From the NCBI RefSeq assembly GCF_015710975.1, contig NZ_CP049783.1:2353501-2417500 (forward strand): a stretch of 64,000 nt of DNA, in the 5' to 3' direction. A program made the position numbers and the translations under genes. Positions 1 through 11,409 of the stretch are shown in pieces. Origin of the DNA: Paenibacillus polymyxa. GTDB taxonomy: Bacteria > Bacillota > Bacilli > Paenibacillales > Paenibacillaceae. A model generated the notes under the pieces. That model ran no database searches and was not told where the DNA came from. It saw only the letters and a list, made by a program, of their open reading frames with translations. Within the stretch, counting starts at the first letter, position 1, and each line of letters starts with the position of its first letter.

Positions 1-519
1 TACAATACACAAGTGACACTGTTTTCAACAGGTAAGGCCGCTATGATGCACCAGGGGAACTGGACGCAGCCGCAAATAGATGGAATTAATCCTAACTTGA
101 ATTTGGGTATTCTTCCTACGCCTATAGACAATAATTCTTCCACTGGAGACAAACTGGCTGTGGGAGTGGCCTCGAACTGGGTTGTCAACAAAAACTCGCC
201 TGTGAAGCAGGAGGCAAAGGAATTTCTCAACTGGCTGGTCACATCAGAAACAGGTAAGCATTATATTACCAAGGAGTTTAAGTTCGTTCCTGCCTTCAAA
301 AGTATCATGTCCAGTGACGAGACCACAGGTGATTTGGGTGCGGAAATATCACGGCACGTGAAGGAAGGCAAGATATGGAGCTGGAACTTCCAACGCTTTT
401 CAAAGGGGCTAAATCAGGATTTAAGCAGTAGTATGCAAGCCTATATCGCAGGCGTTATTACGAAGGACGAAATGCTTCAGCAATTTCAGGGAGCGTGGGA
501 CAATCTGAAGTATAGATAA
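1..519 (+). CDS. ABC transporter extracellular solute-binding protein, C-terminal part
   Basis: The reading frame is open from the first base, so the gene starts outside the window; about 172 C-terminal residues are present. The segment has the look of family 1 sugar-binding lipoproteins of ABC importers: a GKAAMMHQGNW stretch (a substrate-pocket Gly-Asn-Trp motif), then a region reading GVASNWVVNKNSP and a helical tail ending in WDNLKYR. Such proteins capture an oligosaccharide or sugar outside the membrane and deliver it to a permease pair. The substrate cannot be told from this fragment. A terminator 58 bases downstream closes the transcript, so this is probably the last gene of its operon. 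Confidence 0.85.
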   Translation, partial: YNTQVTLFSTGKAAMMHQGNWTQPQIDGINPNLNLGILPTPIDNNSSTGDKLAVGVASNWVVNKNSPVKQEAKEFLNWLVTSETGKHYITKEFKFVPAFKSIMSSDETTGDLGAEISRHVKEGKIWSWNFQRFSKGLNQDLSSSMQAYIAGVITKDEMLQQFQGAWDNLKYR

Positions 520-576
520 AGAATATATGCGTGGGATAGCAGAGGCTATATCTCAGGCAGGAAGTTTAGAACTGGT

Positions 577-612
577 AGGCTTTGACGGTCAAGGACCGTC
601 AGAGCCTTTTTA
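577..612 (+). terminator. Intrinsic terminator after the solute-binding protein gene
   Basis: A 14-bp stem (577-590 with 594-607, one G-U pair) closed by a 3-base loop is followed by a run of T. It lies 58 bases after the stop codon and separates this gene from upp. Confidence 0.85.
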
Positions 613-727
613 GTATGATTTCATATGACAAAAGTCACACGTAAATGGGCCTTGCCAAGTATTTTGCCTGTCATATCTTTCCCTTGACAAAAGGTTGCAG
701 TGGCAGGTGTTAAATCAATCAAGGGAA

Positions 728-736
728 TGTTATAAT
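728..736 (+). promoter_or_regulatory. Possible extended -10 promoter of upp
   Basis: TGTTATAAT matches an extended -10 element (TGn plus TATAAT), with only a weak -35. A TTGACA at 684-689 is too far from it to pair. The transcript would carry a leader of about 130 bases before upp. Apart from this and the terminator at 577-612, nothing was recognised in 520-871; no attenuator or PyrR-type hairpin is evident. Confidence 0.45.
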
Positions 737-871
737 AAACAGGATTTACAGGCACGCATTGCATCTGTGCTTATTTGGTTTGTACAAATAGGTTACATAG
801 ATCCTTTCGAATCAGGATGTTCGATATGCTGGTGCGGAAGAACGTGACGATAATACCGGAGGGAATATATT

Positions 872-1501
872 ATGGCAAAACTGGTGGTTTGCGATCACCC
901 TTTGATCCAACACAAACTTACATTTATCCGCGATGTACGGACCAACACGAAAGATTTCCGTGAACTGGTTGATGAAGTAGCAACTTTGATGGCTTATGAA
1001 ATTACAAGAGATATTCCGCTGGAGAGCATTACGGTACAGACTCCAGTTGCTGAAACTGAAGGTAAAGTGATTTCTGGTCGTATGTTGGGCCTTATCCCGA
1101 TTTTGCGTGCAGGCCTGGGTATGCTGGATGGTGTCGTAAAGCTTTTGCCTGCTGCAAAAGTAGGACATGTGGGGTTGTTCCGTGATCCTGAGACATTGCA
1201 ACCCGTAGAATATTATACGAAGCTGCCTACGGATGTAACTGAACGTGAATTGATCGTAATTGATCCGATGCTTGCAACAGGCGGGTCGGCGATCGCAGCG
1301 ATTGATGTGTTGAAAAAAAGAGGCTGTACTCAAATTAAAATGATGAATCTGATTGCCGCTCCTGAAGGAGTGAAAGCTGTGCAGGATGCGCATCCTGATG
1401 TAGACATTTATGTCGCTGCACTGGACGAGCGTTTGGATGATCATGGTTACATCATTCCGGGTCTTGGGGATGCGGGAGACCGCTTGTACGGGACTAAGTA
1501 G
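872..1501 (+). CDS. upp: Uracil phosphoribosyltransferase
   Basis: This 209-residue protein has the family's usual length. It converts uracil and PRPP to UMP in pyrimidine salvage in the cytosol. Visible signatures are the N-terminal [13 protein letters not shown], the PRPP-binding loop in [14 protein letters not shown] near residues 127-140, and the C-terminal uracil-contacting [17 protein letters not shown]. The ATG follows a GGAGGG ribosome site. The gene sits just before the UDP-GlcNAc epimerase and ATP synthase genes. Long opposite-strand reading frames over the gene are shadows. Confidence 0.97.
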   Translation: MAKLVVCDHPLIQHKLTFIRDVRTNTKDFRELVDEVATLMAYEITRDIPLESITVQTPVAETEGKVISGRMLGLIPILRAGLGMLDGVVKLLPAAKVGHVGLFRDPETLQPVEYYTKLPTDVTERELIVIDPMLATGGSAIAAIDVLKKRGCTQIKMMNLIAAPEGVKAVQDAHPDVDIYVAALDERLDDHGYIIPGLGDAGDRLYGTK

Positions 1502-1611
1502 ACTGCTTTTAGCGGTTCGGCACAATCTATGGACGCTAAGACAGATCATCTATCTGAATCACGGAAGATCTGGGAAGCAGACGTTTATTATGAAAAGGGG
1601 TTCAACGGAAA

Positions 1612-2778
1612 ATGTCTAAAATTAAAGTAATGACCATTTTCGGTGTGCGTCCGGAAGCGATTAAGATGGCTCCTCTCATTTTGGAGCTTCAGCGCCATCC
1701 GGAGCATATCGAGTCCGTAGTATGCGTAACAGCTCAACATCGCCAGATGCTTGATCAGGTTCTGGAAGTTTTTAATATCCACCCTGACTATGATCTGGAT
1801 GTAATGAAGGATCGCCAGACACTCAATGAAATCTCCATACGTGTACTTCAAGGTCTGGAACCCGTATTGCGTGAAGCCAAGCCTGATATCGTGTTGGTTC
1901 ACGGCGATACGCTGACGACTTTCTTGGCTAGCTATGCAGCCTTTATGCAGCAAATTGAAGTAGGGCATGTGGAAGCAGGTTTGCGGACATGGAACAAGCT
2001 TTCTCCATATCCTGAAGAAATGAATCGTCAGCTCACAGGTGTGCTGTCCGATCTGCATTTTTCGCCTACTTCTTTATCTGCTGGAAATTTGCGGAAGGAA
2101 AATAAACCTGAATCGCGAATATATGTAACAGGCAATACAGTAACTGACGTGTTTCAGTATACAGTTCGCCAGGACTACGAGCATCCGGTACTGGACTGGG
2201 CTCAGGGCAAACGCCTGATTCTCATGACAGCACATCGCCGGGAATCCCAAGGGGAACCGCATCGTCAGATTTTTACTGCGGTTAAGCGGATCGCAGATGA
2301 GTTTGAGGATATTGCAATTGTTTACCCGGTTCATCCGAGTCCGGCTGTGAAGGAACCTGCATTTGAAATTTTGGGCAACCATCCGCGTATTAAGCTGATT
2401 GATCCGCTGGATGTAGTGGACCTGCACAATTTTTATCCACACACGCATCTGATTCTTACCGATTCCGGTGGTCTTCAGGAAGAAGCGCCTTCGTTCGGAG
2501 TACCTGTCCTGGTGCTGCGTGATACGACCGAAAGACCGGAAGGGATTGAAGCGGGTACCTTGGAACTGGTGGGTACAAGTGAAGAGAACGTGTACAATCG
2601 GACCAAGGCTCTTTTGACAGATTCCGCGTTGTATGAGTCTATGAGTCAGGCAGCGAATCCTTACGGTGATGGACAGGCATCTGTAAGAATTGTCAATGCG
2701 ATTTTGCACCATTATGGTGTTCAAACAGAACGTCCTGAAGAATTTCACACAATGTTCACAAAAGGCGTCCGTTCGTAA
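1612..2778 (+). CDS. mnaA: UDP-N-acetylglucosamine 2-epimerase (non-hydrolysing)
   Basis: The 388-residue cytosolic enzyme interconverts UDP-GlcNAc and UDP-ManNAc, which feeds teichoic or secondary wall polymer synthesis. It shows the GT-B-type fold of the family: N-terminal VMTIFGVRPEAIKMAPLI, then VHGDTLTTFLASYAAF and VGHVEAGLRT near residues 103-128, and the nucleotide-sugar site in LTDSGGLQEEAPSFGVPVL with the following TERPEGIEAG. Length is normal. The start ATG is preceded by AAAAGGGG. UDP-ManNAc is the expected donor for the TagA-type transferase at 25501, so the two genes probably serve the same wall polymer. Confidence 0.95.
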   Translation: MSKIKVMTIFGVRPEAIKMAPLILELQRHPEHIESVVCVTAQHRQMLDQVLEVFNIHPDYDLDVMKDRQTLNEISIRVLQGLEPVLREAKPDIVLVHGDTLTTFLASYAAFMQQIEVGHVEAGLRTWNKLSPYPEEMNRQLTGVLSDLHFSPTSLSAGNLRKENKPESRIYVTGNTVTDVFQYTVRQDYEHPVLDWAQGKRLILMTAHRRESQGEPHRQIFTAVKRIADEFEDIAIVYPVHPSPAVKEPAFEILGNHPRIKLIDPLDVVDLHNFYPHTHLILTDSGGLQEEAPSFGVPVLVLRDTTERPEGIEAGTLELVGTSEENVYNRTKALLTDSALYESMSQAANPYGDGQASVRIVNAILHHYGVQTERPEEFHTMFTKGVRS

Positions 2779-2794
2779 TAATTAATCTTTACAA

Positions 2795-2825
2795 GGTAAG
2801 CATACAGTTAAACTGTACGGTTACC
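2795..2825 (+). other. Nested inverted repeat after the epimerase gene
   Basis: GGTAA...TTACC encloses TACAGTT-A-AACTGTA, a compact 31-base hairpin without a T-run. A second small hairpin (AGCAT...ATGCT) follows near 2836-2851. The pair could be a weak terminator, a processing site or an operator before the atp promoter. Confidence 0.5.
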
Positions 2826-2893
2826 AAGGGATACAGCATTTTTAGATGCTTTGTCGACTGATTTTTATACTTTAGGGCGCTAAAATATCTCAA

Positions 2894-2923
2894 TTGACAA
2901 AGCATCTTATATTTAAGTAAAAT
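2894..2923 (+). promoter_or_regulatory. Probable promoter of the ATP synthase operon
   Basis: TTGACA, an 18-base spacer and TAAAAT form a sigma-A type promoter. Transcription would begin near 2930, leaving a very short leader before the ATG at 2946. This argues against the upstream in-frame ATG at 2922. Confidence 0.65.
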
Positions 2924-2945
2924 GGACTGGAATTGCAGGGGTGAC

Positions 2946-3209
2946 ATGAGAAAAGTGGTCAAACCTTCCAAGCAAAACAACAACCGAAACAACACCGGAA
3001 ATGCCTTTAAGGCTATAGGAATGGTGAGCGCGATCGGCATTGATTTGACGATATGCACACTGGGTGGTTTCTATGCCGGAAAATGGCTTGATACCAAACT
3101 TGGTGGCTCCGGAATTTGGATTGGCGTAAGCGTTCTCGCAGGCTTGGTTGTAGGCGCATTAAGTATTGCCCTTGTGATCGGAAAGGTATTGAGGGATAAC
3201 CATGAATGA
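2946..3209 (+). CDS. AtpZ/AtpI family small membrane protein
   Basis: This is a protein of 87 residues with two hydrophobic segments (about 20-42 and 57-80) separated by GKWLDTKLGGSG, the pattern of the AtpZ/AtpI family. Members sit at the head of ATP synthase operons and are thought to help c-ring assembly or Mg transport; the role here is inferred from family and position. The ATG at 2946 is chosen because AGGGGTGAC precedes it and the likely transcription start lies just upstream; the frame also opens at 2922. The stop overlaps the start of atpI by 8 bases, which suggests translational coupling. Confidence 0.8.
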   Translation: MRKVVKPSKQNNNRNNTGNAFKAIGMVSAIGIDLTICTLGGFYAGKWLDTKLGGSGIWIGVSVLAGLVVGALSIALVIGKVLRDNHE

Positions 3210-3582
3210 GATGACCCGTATGCAAAAAATGTTATGGATCGTGGCGCTTGGTATTATGGCTCTGTGTTTCCTGGTCTCCGCCTTCATGCCCCAACATCGT
3301 GACATTGCTCACGGAATCATTCTGGGAACGGGAGTAAGCTGTCTAAATGTGCTGTATATGGCCTACAAAATTCGACAGGTTGCGAGTGCGGCCGCCGGTG
3401 AAAGAAAGAAGAGAGTGTTTGGTATTGGCTTTGGCGTTCGATTAGGGACCTCAATTTTGGCAGTGGTGCTGGCTATAGAATTCCCGGCCTATTTCCATGA
3501 GATCGCTGTAATGGCAAGCTTGGTGACCGGACAATTCCTTCTGTTAATTATAGGCATCATATTCGCGCTTCAGGAAAAATGA
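3202..3582 (+). CDS. atpI: ATP synthase subunit I
   Basis: The product is a 126-residue integral membrane protein with four predicted membrane segments, matching the AtpI (ATP synthase I chain) family that acts as an assembly factor for the c-ring. The first hydrophobic stretch is near residues 10-26 and the last near 100-122. It overlaps the preceding small gene and is followed 29 bases later by atpB, the usual position. Sequence conservation in this family is low, so the call rests on length, topology and synteny. Confidence 0.8.
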   Translation: MNEMTRMQKMLWIVALGIMALCFLVSAFMPQHRDIAHGIILGTGVSCLNVLYMAYKIRQVASAAAGERKKRVFGIGFGVRLGTSILAVVLAIEFPAYFHEIAVMASLVTGQFLLLIIGIIFALQEK

Positions 3583-3611
3583 TAGCTCAACTGAGAAAGG
3601 GGTGAGAAAAC

Positions 3612-4436
3612 ATGTTGCATGAATCACCGATTATCCAATTGGGCGGGTTTAACATTGACTTGTCCGTCATTATTATGCTGGTTGTGACCTGCGCGATTGT
3701 ATTTGGACTGGCATTTGCTGCAACGCGCAATTTGTCTGTGGACAATCCGAGCAAGTTGCAAAATTTTATGGAATGGGTCGTAGAATTCGTTCAAGGACTG
3801 ATTTCCAGCACGATGGATTTGAAAAAAGGGAAGCCATTCCTCTCCTTGGGGATGACGCTGATCATGTTCATTTTCGTGGGCAATATGCTGGGTTTACCGT
3901 TCGGCATTGTGACTGAATTCGATAATGTGCAAAGTGCCCAAGTATTTGGACATGAAATCATTCCAGTCAAAGAAGCATTAGAACAAGCACAGGCGTCTCA
4001 CCCGGGCGAAGCTGCCCATGTAGGTATCAGCTGGTGGAAATCACCTACCGCAGATGCAGGGGTATCCATTGGACTGGCATTGATGATCTTTGTCCTGGTT
4101 CATTTCCTGGGGATCTTCCGTAATACCAAAGCTTACTTCAAGCATTACGTTCAGCCATTTCCGTTCTTTTTGCCAATTAACTTGATTGAGCAGTTCTCAA
4201 AACTATTGACACACGGTATGCGTCTATTCGGTAATATTTTTGCCGGCGAAGTTTTGATTAGTGTTCTGCTGAAAATGACAGCACTTGGTGTGGGAGGTAT
4301 GGTTGCTTCCGTATTGGGACTCGTAGTCTGGCAGGGATTCAGTATTTTTGTCGGCAGTATCCAAGCGTTCGTCTTTACGATTCTAACGTTTGTATATATT
4401 TCGCAGTCCATTGACACGCATGAAGAAGAGCATTAG
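3612..4436 (+). CDS. atpB: F1Fo ATP synthase subunit a
   Basis: Subunit a (274 residues) forms the proton half-channels of the Fo motor. The key motif LTHGMRLFGNIFAGEVL near residues 198-214 contains the essential arginine that faces the c-ring. Several membrane helices precede and follow it, and the C-terminal helix includes AFVFTILTFVYISQS. The start ATG is preceded by AAAGGGGTGAG. Length is typical of Bacilli. The 105-base gap to atpE holds an inverted repeat. Confidence 0.97.
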   Translation: MLHESPIIQLGGFNIDLSVIIMLVVTCAIVFGLAFAATRNLSVDNPSKLQNFMEWVVEFVQGLISSTMDLKKGKPFLSLGMTLIMFIFVGNMLGLPFGIVTEFDNVQSAQVFGHEIIPVKEALEQAQASHPGEAAHVGISWWKSPTADAGVSIGLALMIFVLVHFLGIFRNTKAYFKHYVQPFPFFLPINLIEQFSKLLTHGMRLFGNIFAGEVLISVLLKMTALGVGGMVASVLGLVVWQGFSIFVGSIQAFVFTILTFVYISQSIDTHEEEH

Positions 4437-4458
4437 ACAAGCACGTTTTCCGGTTTTT

Positions 4459-4491
4459 AGTTAAGTTCAGGAGTACGCTTCGCGCTTAACT
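4459..4491 (+). other. Hairpin in the atpB-atpE intercistronic region
   Basis: AGTTAAG at 4459-4465 pairs with CTTAACT at 4485-4491, with no T-run. Intercistronic hairpins before the c-subunit gene are a plausible place for mRNA processing or raised translation, since c is needed in many copies; that role is inference. Confidence 0.4.
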
Positions 4492-4526
4492 GCAAATACA
4501 TGTAAAACACAAATACACATCACTAA

Positions 4527-4766
<240 letters not shown>

Positions 4767-4875
4767 TTGAATGGAAGCAAGGTTTGGCGGGGAAGGCACA
4801 GCCATCCGCGCCTTCTTTGTTCGTTTGAACATGAAAGACCCAGAACCGACGTTCACCGGAAAGGAGTGACTTCAA

Positions 4876-5364
4876 TTGAGTTTAAATTGGACAAGTATCG
4901 TTTTCACTATCATTGCATTTTTGATCTTGTACTGGTTACTGACGCGCTATGCATTTGGCCCTCTCTTTTCCGTTATGGAAAAGCGGCGTCAACTCGTGTT
5001 ACAGCAAATGAATGAGGCGGCACAAACACGTGAACAGGCTGTTGCTTATGTTGAGGAGCAAAAGCAGGCTCTCCAGCAGGCGCGTAAGGAAGCCTACGAT
5101 ATTATAGAGCAGTCAAAACAAACAGGTAACAAGCAAGCGGAACAAATTATTATTCAGGCCAAAGACGAAGCTGTCCGCCTGAAAGACGAAGCTGTTCGTG
5201 AAATCACAAGCGAGCGTAATAAGGCAGTTGCCGAATTGCGCAGCGAAGTGGGTAAAGCTTCGGTACAAATTGCTTCCAAACTGATTCAAAAGGAAATTAA
5301 GGAAGATCAAGTCCAGGGAGAGCTTGTCGACCAATACCTTAAAGAGGTAGGAGGCAAAGCATGA
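4876..5364 (+). CDS. atpF: F1Fo ATP synthase subunit b
   Basis: The 162-residue peripheral stalk subunit has one N-terminal membrane helix (about residues 5-24) followed by a long charged amphipathic helix rich in Glu, Gln, Arg and Ala, the dimeric coiled coil that holds F1 against Fo. The start is a TTG after AAAGGAGTGAC; no ATG in frame fits better. The last codons overlap the first of atpH by four bases (ATGA), which couples b and delta translation. Confidence 0.95.
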   Translation: MSLNWTSIVFTIIAFLILYWLLTRYAFGPLFSVMEKRRQLVLQQMNEAAQTREQAVAYVEEQKQALQQARKEAYDIIEQSKQTGNKQAEQIIIQAKDEAVRLKDEAVREITSERNKAVAELRSEVGKASVQIASKLIQKEIKEDQVQGELVDQYLKEVGGKA

Positions 5365-5906
5365 GCCGAGATACGGTAGTTGCCAAACGGTATGCGAAAG
5401 CTTTGTATGAAGTAGCAGAGCAGGAGCAAACCATTATGGAAACCGAACAGGAGCTACGTGCTTTTGTAGAAGCTGTATCGGGGGATGCTGAAATCCGTAA
5501 ATTCATTAATTCTCCTAACATTACGGAAGCAGTCAAGCTTCAGGTTCTGGCTAGCAATTTTGAAGGCAAGTTGTCTGCGTCGCTGATTAACACGATTAAG
5601 CTGCTGATTCAGCGCAGTAGAGCAGATTTGTTCGAATCTCTCCTGGCCGGATATCTCGATATTCAGGAATACAAGCTGGGGATTGCCCATGCTAAGGTGT
5701 ATTCGACTTATGCTTTAAGTGATCAGGAAAAAACAGCGGTAGCCGAGGAATTCGGAACCCGTGAACATAAAACAATCCGTGTGGAAAATATAGTGGACCC
5801 GAGTCTGCTGGGCGGATTGAAAGTGGTTATCGGCGATACACTGTACGACGGCAGTCTGGCCGGCAAGCTGGATCGTCTCGAGAAATCCTTTAACAGACGA
5901 GTATAG
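5361..5906 (+). CDS. atpH: F1Fo ATP synthase subunit delta
   Basis: Delta (181 residues) bridges the peripheral stalk and the top of F1. The N-terminal helical bundle begins VAKRYAKALYEVAEQ and the C-terminal part contains the signature VDPSLLGGLKVVIGD typical of the OSCP/delta family. It overlaps atpF by four bases and is followed 19 bases later by atpA. Confidence 0.96.
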   Translation: MSRDTVVAKRYAKALYEVAEQEQTIMETEQELRAFVEAVSGDAEIRKFINSPNITEAVKLQVLASNFEGKLSASLINTIKLLIQRSRADLFESLLAGYLDIQEYKLGIAHAKVYSTYALSDQEKTAVAEEFGTREHKTIRVENIVDPSLLGGLKVVIGDTLYDGSLAGKLDRLEKSFNRRV

Positions 5907-5919
5907 AAGATAGGGGTGA

Positions 5920-7440
<1,521 letters not shown>

Positions 7441-7478
7441 TACATTGGAATTTGCCTGTTTATGATGAAAGATGTCCT

Positions 7479-7511
7479 AAGGAAGCGTACCCTCTGGGTT
7501 GTGGCTTCCTT
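7479..7511 (+). other. Nested hairpin between atpA and atpG
   Basis: AAGGAAGC (7479-7486) pairs with GCTTCCTT (7504-7511) and encloses ACCC-TCT-GGGT. No T-run follows, so it is more likely an mRNA stability or processing element than a terminator. It lies in the 175-base gap before the gamma gene. Confidence 0.5.
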
Positions 7512-7615
7512 GGCATGTTTTACCCTCACTAACAGGCCCTTTAACATATGTCCGGCTGGATTTGAATCTTACGAAGTTAGCTTTGGCTTTGTCAAAGCTT
7601 GAAGGTGGTGAAATC

Positions 7616-8482
7616 ATGGCAAAAGGTATGCGCGAGATTAAACGTCAGATTAAAAGTGTGCAGAGTACGAAGCAGATCACGAAAGCAATGGAAATGGTCG
7701 CTGCATCCAAGCTGAGAAAAGCTCAGGAAAAAGCGGAATCGGCTCGTCCTTACTCGGAAAAGCTTAAAGAAGTTGTGAGTAGCATTGCTTCTGGAGCGAA
7801 TAACATCAAGCATCCAATGCTAGAGACGCGTCCAGTTAAAAAGACGGCTTATCTCATCATTACATCTGATCGTGGTCTGGCTGGTGGTTATAACGCCAAT
7901 ATTTTGCGACAGGTTACGCAGACGATTGCTGAACGTCACCGTTCACAGGATGAATTTATGATTTTCATCATTGGGCGAAAAGGACGGGATTATTTCAGAC
8001 GTCGTGAATTTCCTATCGCTGAATCGGTAACAGATCTGTCAGATACACCTGCATTTGCAGATATCAAAACGATTGCTAGCAAGGCAGTACAAGGCTTTGA
8101 ACTTAAAGAATTTGATGAGCTTTATCTATGCTATAACCGCTTTGTCAACGCATTGACTCAAATTCCAACAGTTGATCGTTTGTTACCTATGGCAACACCG
8201 GATTCTGCTACGACTTCATCCTCAATTAACTATGAGTATGAACCTTCACCAGAAGGTGTGCTTGAAGTATTGCTGCCGCGTTACGCAGAAACGCTCATTT
8301 ACGGGGCTTTGCTGGATGGTAAAGCAAGTGAGCTGGGAGCGAAGATGACGGCAATGGGATCAGCTACGAAGAATGCTACCAAGTTGATTGGAGAGCTTTC
8401 CTTAACCTATAACCGTGCTCGTCAAGCGGCTATTACCCAGGAAATTACGGAAATTGTCGCAGGGGCTAACGCTCAGTCTTAA
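7616..8482 (+). CDS. atpG: F1Fo ATP synthase subunit gamma
   Basis: Gamma is the central rotor shaft linking the c-ring to F1. The frame is open from 7499, but the conserved N-terminus MAKGMREIKRQIKSVQ begins at 7616 after AAGGTGGTG, giving 288 residues, the usual size. N- and C-terminal helices, including KITKAMEMVAASKLRKA-like residues near 25-40 and the C-terminal NRARQAAITQEITEIVAGA, form the coiled-coil axle. The upstream open stretch has no start with a good ribosome site. Confidence 0.97.
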   Translation: MAKGMREIKRQIKSVQSTKQITKAMEMVAASKLRKAQEKAESARPYSEKLKEVVSSIASGANNIKHPMLETRPVKKTAYLIITSDRGLAGGYNANILRQVTQTIAERHRSQDEFMIFIIGRKGRDYFRRREFPIAESVTDLSDTPAFADIKTIASKAVQGFELKEFDELYLCYNRFVNALTQIPTVDRLLPMATPDSATTSSSINYEYEPSPEGVLEVLLPRYAETLIYGALLDGKASELGAKMTAMGSATKNATKLIGELSLTYNRARQAAITQEITEIVAGANAQS

Positions 8483-8588
8483 TGCGACTTCTTGTGACTG
8501 TTTTATAACAGGGTCTACACTATTATGATAAATTGCGGGCGCAAAACAAATCAGAATGGTTCGGATTTGCGGCTGTGCAAGCTTGTAG

Positions 8589-10004
<1,416 letters not shown>

Positions 10005-10040
10005 ACATACAGGCAGAGAATAGCCGAGCCTTACGAAGTG

Positions 10041-10058
10041 AGCTGTCTGTGGACAGCT
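10041..10058 (+). other. Hairpin just upstream of the atpC ribosome site
   Basis: AGCTGTC-TGTG-GACAGCT forms a 7-bp hairpin that ends a few bases before the AGGAGGG of atpC. It may tune epsilon translation relative to beta. Confidence 0.4.
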
Positions 10059-10074
10059 TCCAGGAGGGATTCAA

Positions 10075-10488
10075 GTGAGCACGTATTTACTAGAGATTGT
10101 GACGCCGGAGCGCCTGGTCTATACGGAACAGGTAAACAGCATCAGTGTTCGCGGCTCGGAAGGCGATCTTGGGATTTTACCAGGACACCTTCCCTTGGTC
10201 ACTCCCTTGAAGATTGCACCGATACGTATTAAAATCGGTGGTCAAACTGAAGTGATCGCGGTCAATGGGGGCTTTGTTGAAGTCCGCAAAGATAAAGTGG
10301 TCATTTTGGCTGAGAGTGCGGAACGTTCCGAAGATATTGATGTGGAGCGTGCCCGTGCGGCAAGGGAGCGGGCAGAACTGCGGCTCCAGAGCAAGCAGGA
10401 ACAGATAGATCATCATCGGGCAGAAGTCGCTCTGCAACGGGCGCTTAACCGATTGAATGCTACAAGTATCAGAACCAATAAGAATTAA
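10075..10488 (+). CDS. atpC: F1Fo ATP synthase subunit epsilon
   Basis: Epsilon (137 residues) is the rotor subunit that can inhibit ATP hydrolysis. The N-terminal beta sandwich begins LLEIVTPERLVYTEQV and includes GDLGILPGHLPLVT. The C-terminal helical hairpin, rich in Arg, Glu and Ala (residues 90-125), is the part that can extend into F1. The start is GTG after AGGAGGG. It is the last gene of the operon. Confidence 0.96.
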   Translation: MSTYLLEIVTPERLVYTEQVNSISVRGSEGDLGILPGHLPLVTPLKIAPIRIKIGGQTEVIAVNGGFVEVRKDKVVILAESAERSEDIDVERARAARERAELRLQSKQEQIDHHRAEVALQRALNRLNATSIRTNKN

Positions 10489-10611
10489 TATTGGATTTTG
10501 AGTGGAATTTTAAAAGGGTTCGGCATAGTATACGGATGGAATGACAAAGAGACCACTTCATAACTTCTGCCCAAGAATGCCTGCAGAAGGTAAGTGACGC
10601 CTTTGCTTCCT

Positions 10612-10638
10612 TCGATCACTGTGATCGAGCCCTTTTTT
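10612..10638 (+). terminator. Terminator of the ATP synthase operon
   Basis: TCGATCA-CTG-TGATCGA (7-bp stem) is followed by GCCC and six T. It lies about 120 bases after atpC. In the rest of the 345-base gap up to 10833 nothing else was recognised. Confidence 0.65.
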
Positions 10639-10833
10639 AGCTGTCTTTTCCAAAAATATAGTCCTATTTCTTGTTTGATGGCTAGGTATTTAGTACCTTT
10701 TAAATTCGCGAAACAGAAGTGATTATTCACATTTTGTCGAAATAAATGTACTGGAAACAGAAATAGCACTGGCATATTAGGCGCTCGCCGAGTATTATAA
10801 AGAAGTCTGTGACGCAGATGGGAGGAATTACGG

Positions 10834-11085
10834 ATGAACGGGAAGCAGCAGTTGGCTGAACAGTTAAGTCAATCGGCGAGTATGACCGCGCTGATCTCCA
10901 TGATCGTATCGCTCGTCTGTATAGCGTTAGCTTGGTGGGCTTTGCAAAGCTTAAAGCTGGATTTGTTAATCCGGCAACCCAAAGGACCGCAGGGCAGATT
11001 GCTGCACTTGTTTCTTGCTATAATTTTGGGACAGTTGGTTTCTGGTTTCTTGTTGAACTACATCTCTTGGAGCCAGATGCTCTAG
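10834..11085 (+). CDS. DUF1146 family small membrane protein (YwzB-like)
   Basis: The product is an 83-residue protein with two hydrophobic segments (about 18-38 and 58-78) separated by a short basic loop containing LIRQPKGPQGR. It matches the DUF1146 family of Firmicutes, which has no established function. Position between atpC and murA is conserved with Bacillus subtilis ywzB. The ATG follows GGGAGGAAT. Function remains unknown. Confidence 0.75.
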   Translation: MNGKQQLAEQLSQSASMTALISMIVSLVCIALAWWALQSLKLDLLIRQPKGPQGRLLHLFLAIILGQLVSGFLLNYISWSQML

Positions 11086-11255
11086 AATTTGTTTTAACAT
11101 GAAGTAGGCGGGTTATATGATTTTATGACTGTGGATGTTGCAGGAATTGTCGAATAACATCGTGCCATATTGTTAACAATGGTAAACAAAAGAACCATAC
11201 ATGTATAACTGGCTGAATCAGTTAGAACGCAATGGTCGTCAAGTACAAAAAACGC

Positions 11256-11285
11256 TTGTATACTTGTTTTAATCAGTGGTATGAT
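11256..11285 (+). promoter_or_regulatory. Possible promoter of murA
   Basis: TTGTAT, an 18-base spacer and TATGAT give a moderate sigma-A match about 125 bases before murA. Otherwise the 324-base gap 11086-11409 shows only AT-rich sequence. Confidence 0.35.
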
Positions 11286-11409
11286 GGCAGTTAGGGTATT
11301 AGTAAAATCTTGTTTTTTTATGTAATGAAAAAGCAAGGCATGAAAATAGCGGAATATGTTCTTTTTTTCAAAAATGGAAAAGAGAAATGACGCGCGGAGG
11401 GAACCATAG

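Noticed and set aside
812..1549. Long minus-strand reading frame over upp
   Set aside because: It lies antisense to a clear upp gene, has no recognisable protein and no ribosome site; a coding shadow.
10684..10696. GGTATTTAGTACC as a FapR-type operator
   Set aside because: Only a short partial palindrome; it is not next to a lipid gene and does not match the full site.
10485..10775. Minus-strand frame in the gap after atpC
   Set aside because: It overlaps the terminator hairpin and shows no protein family; likely chance.
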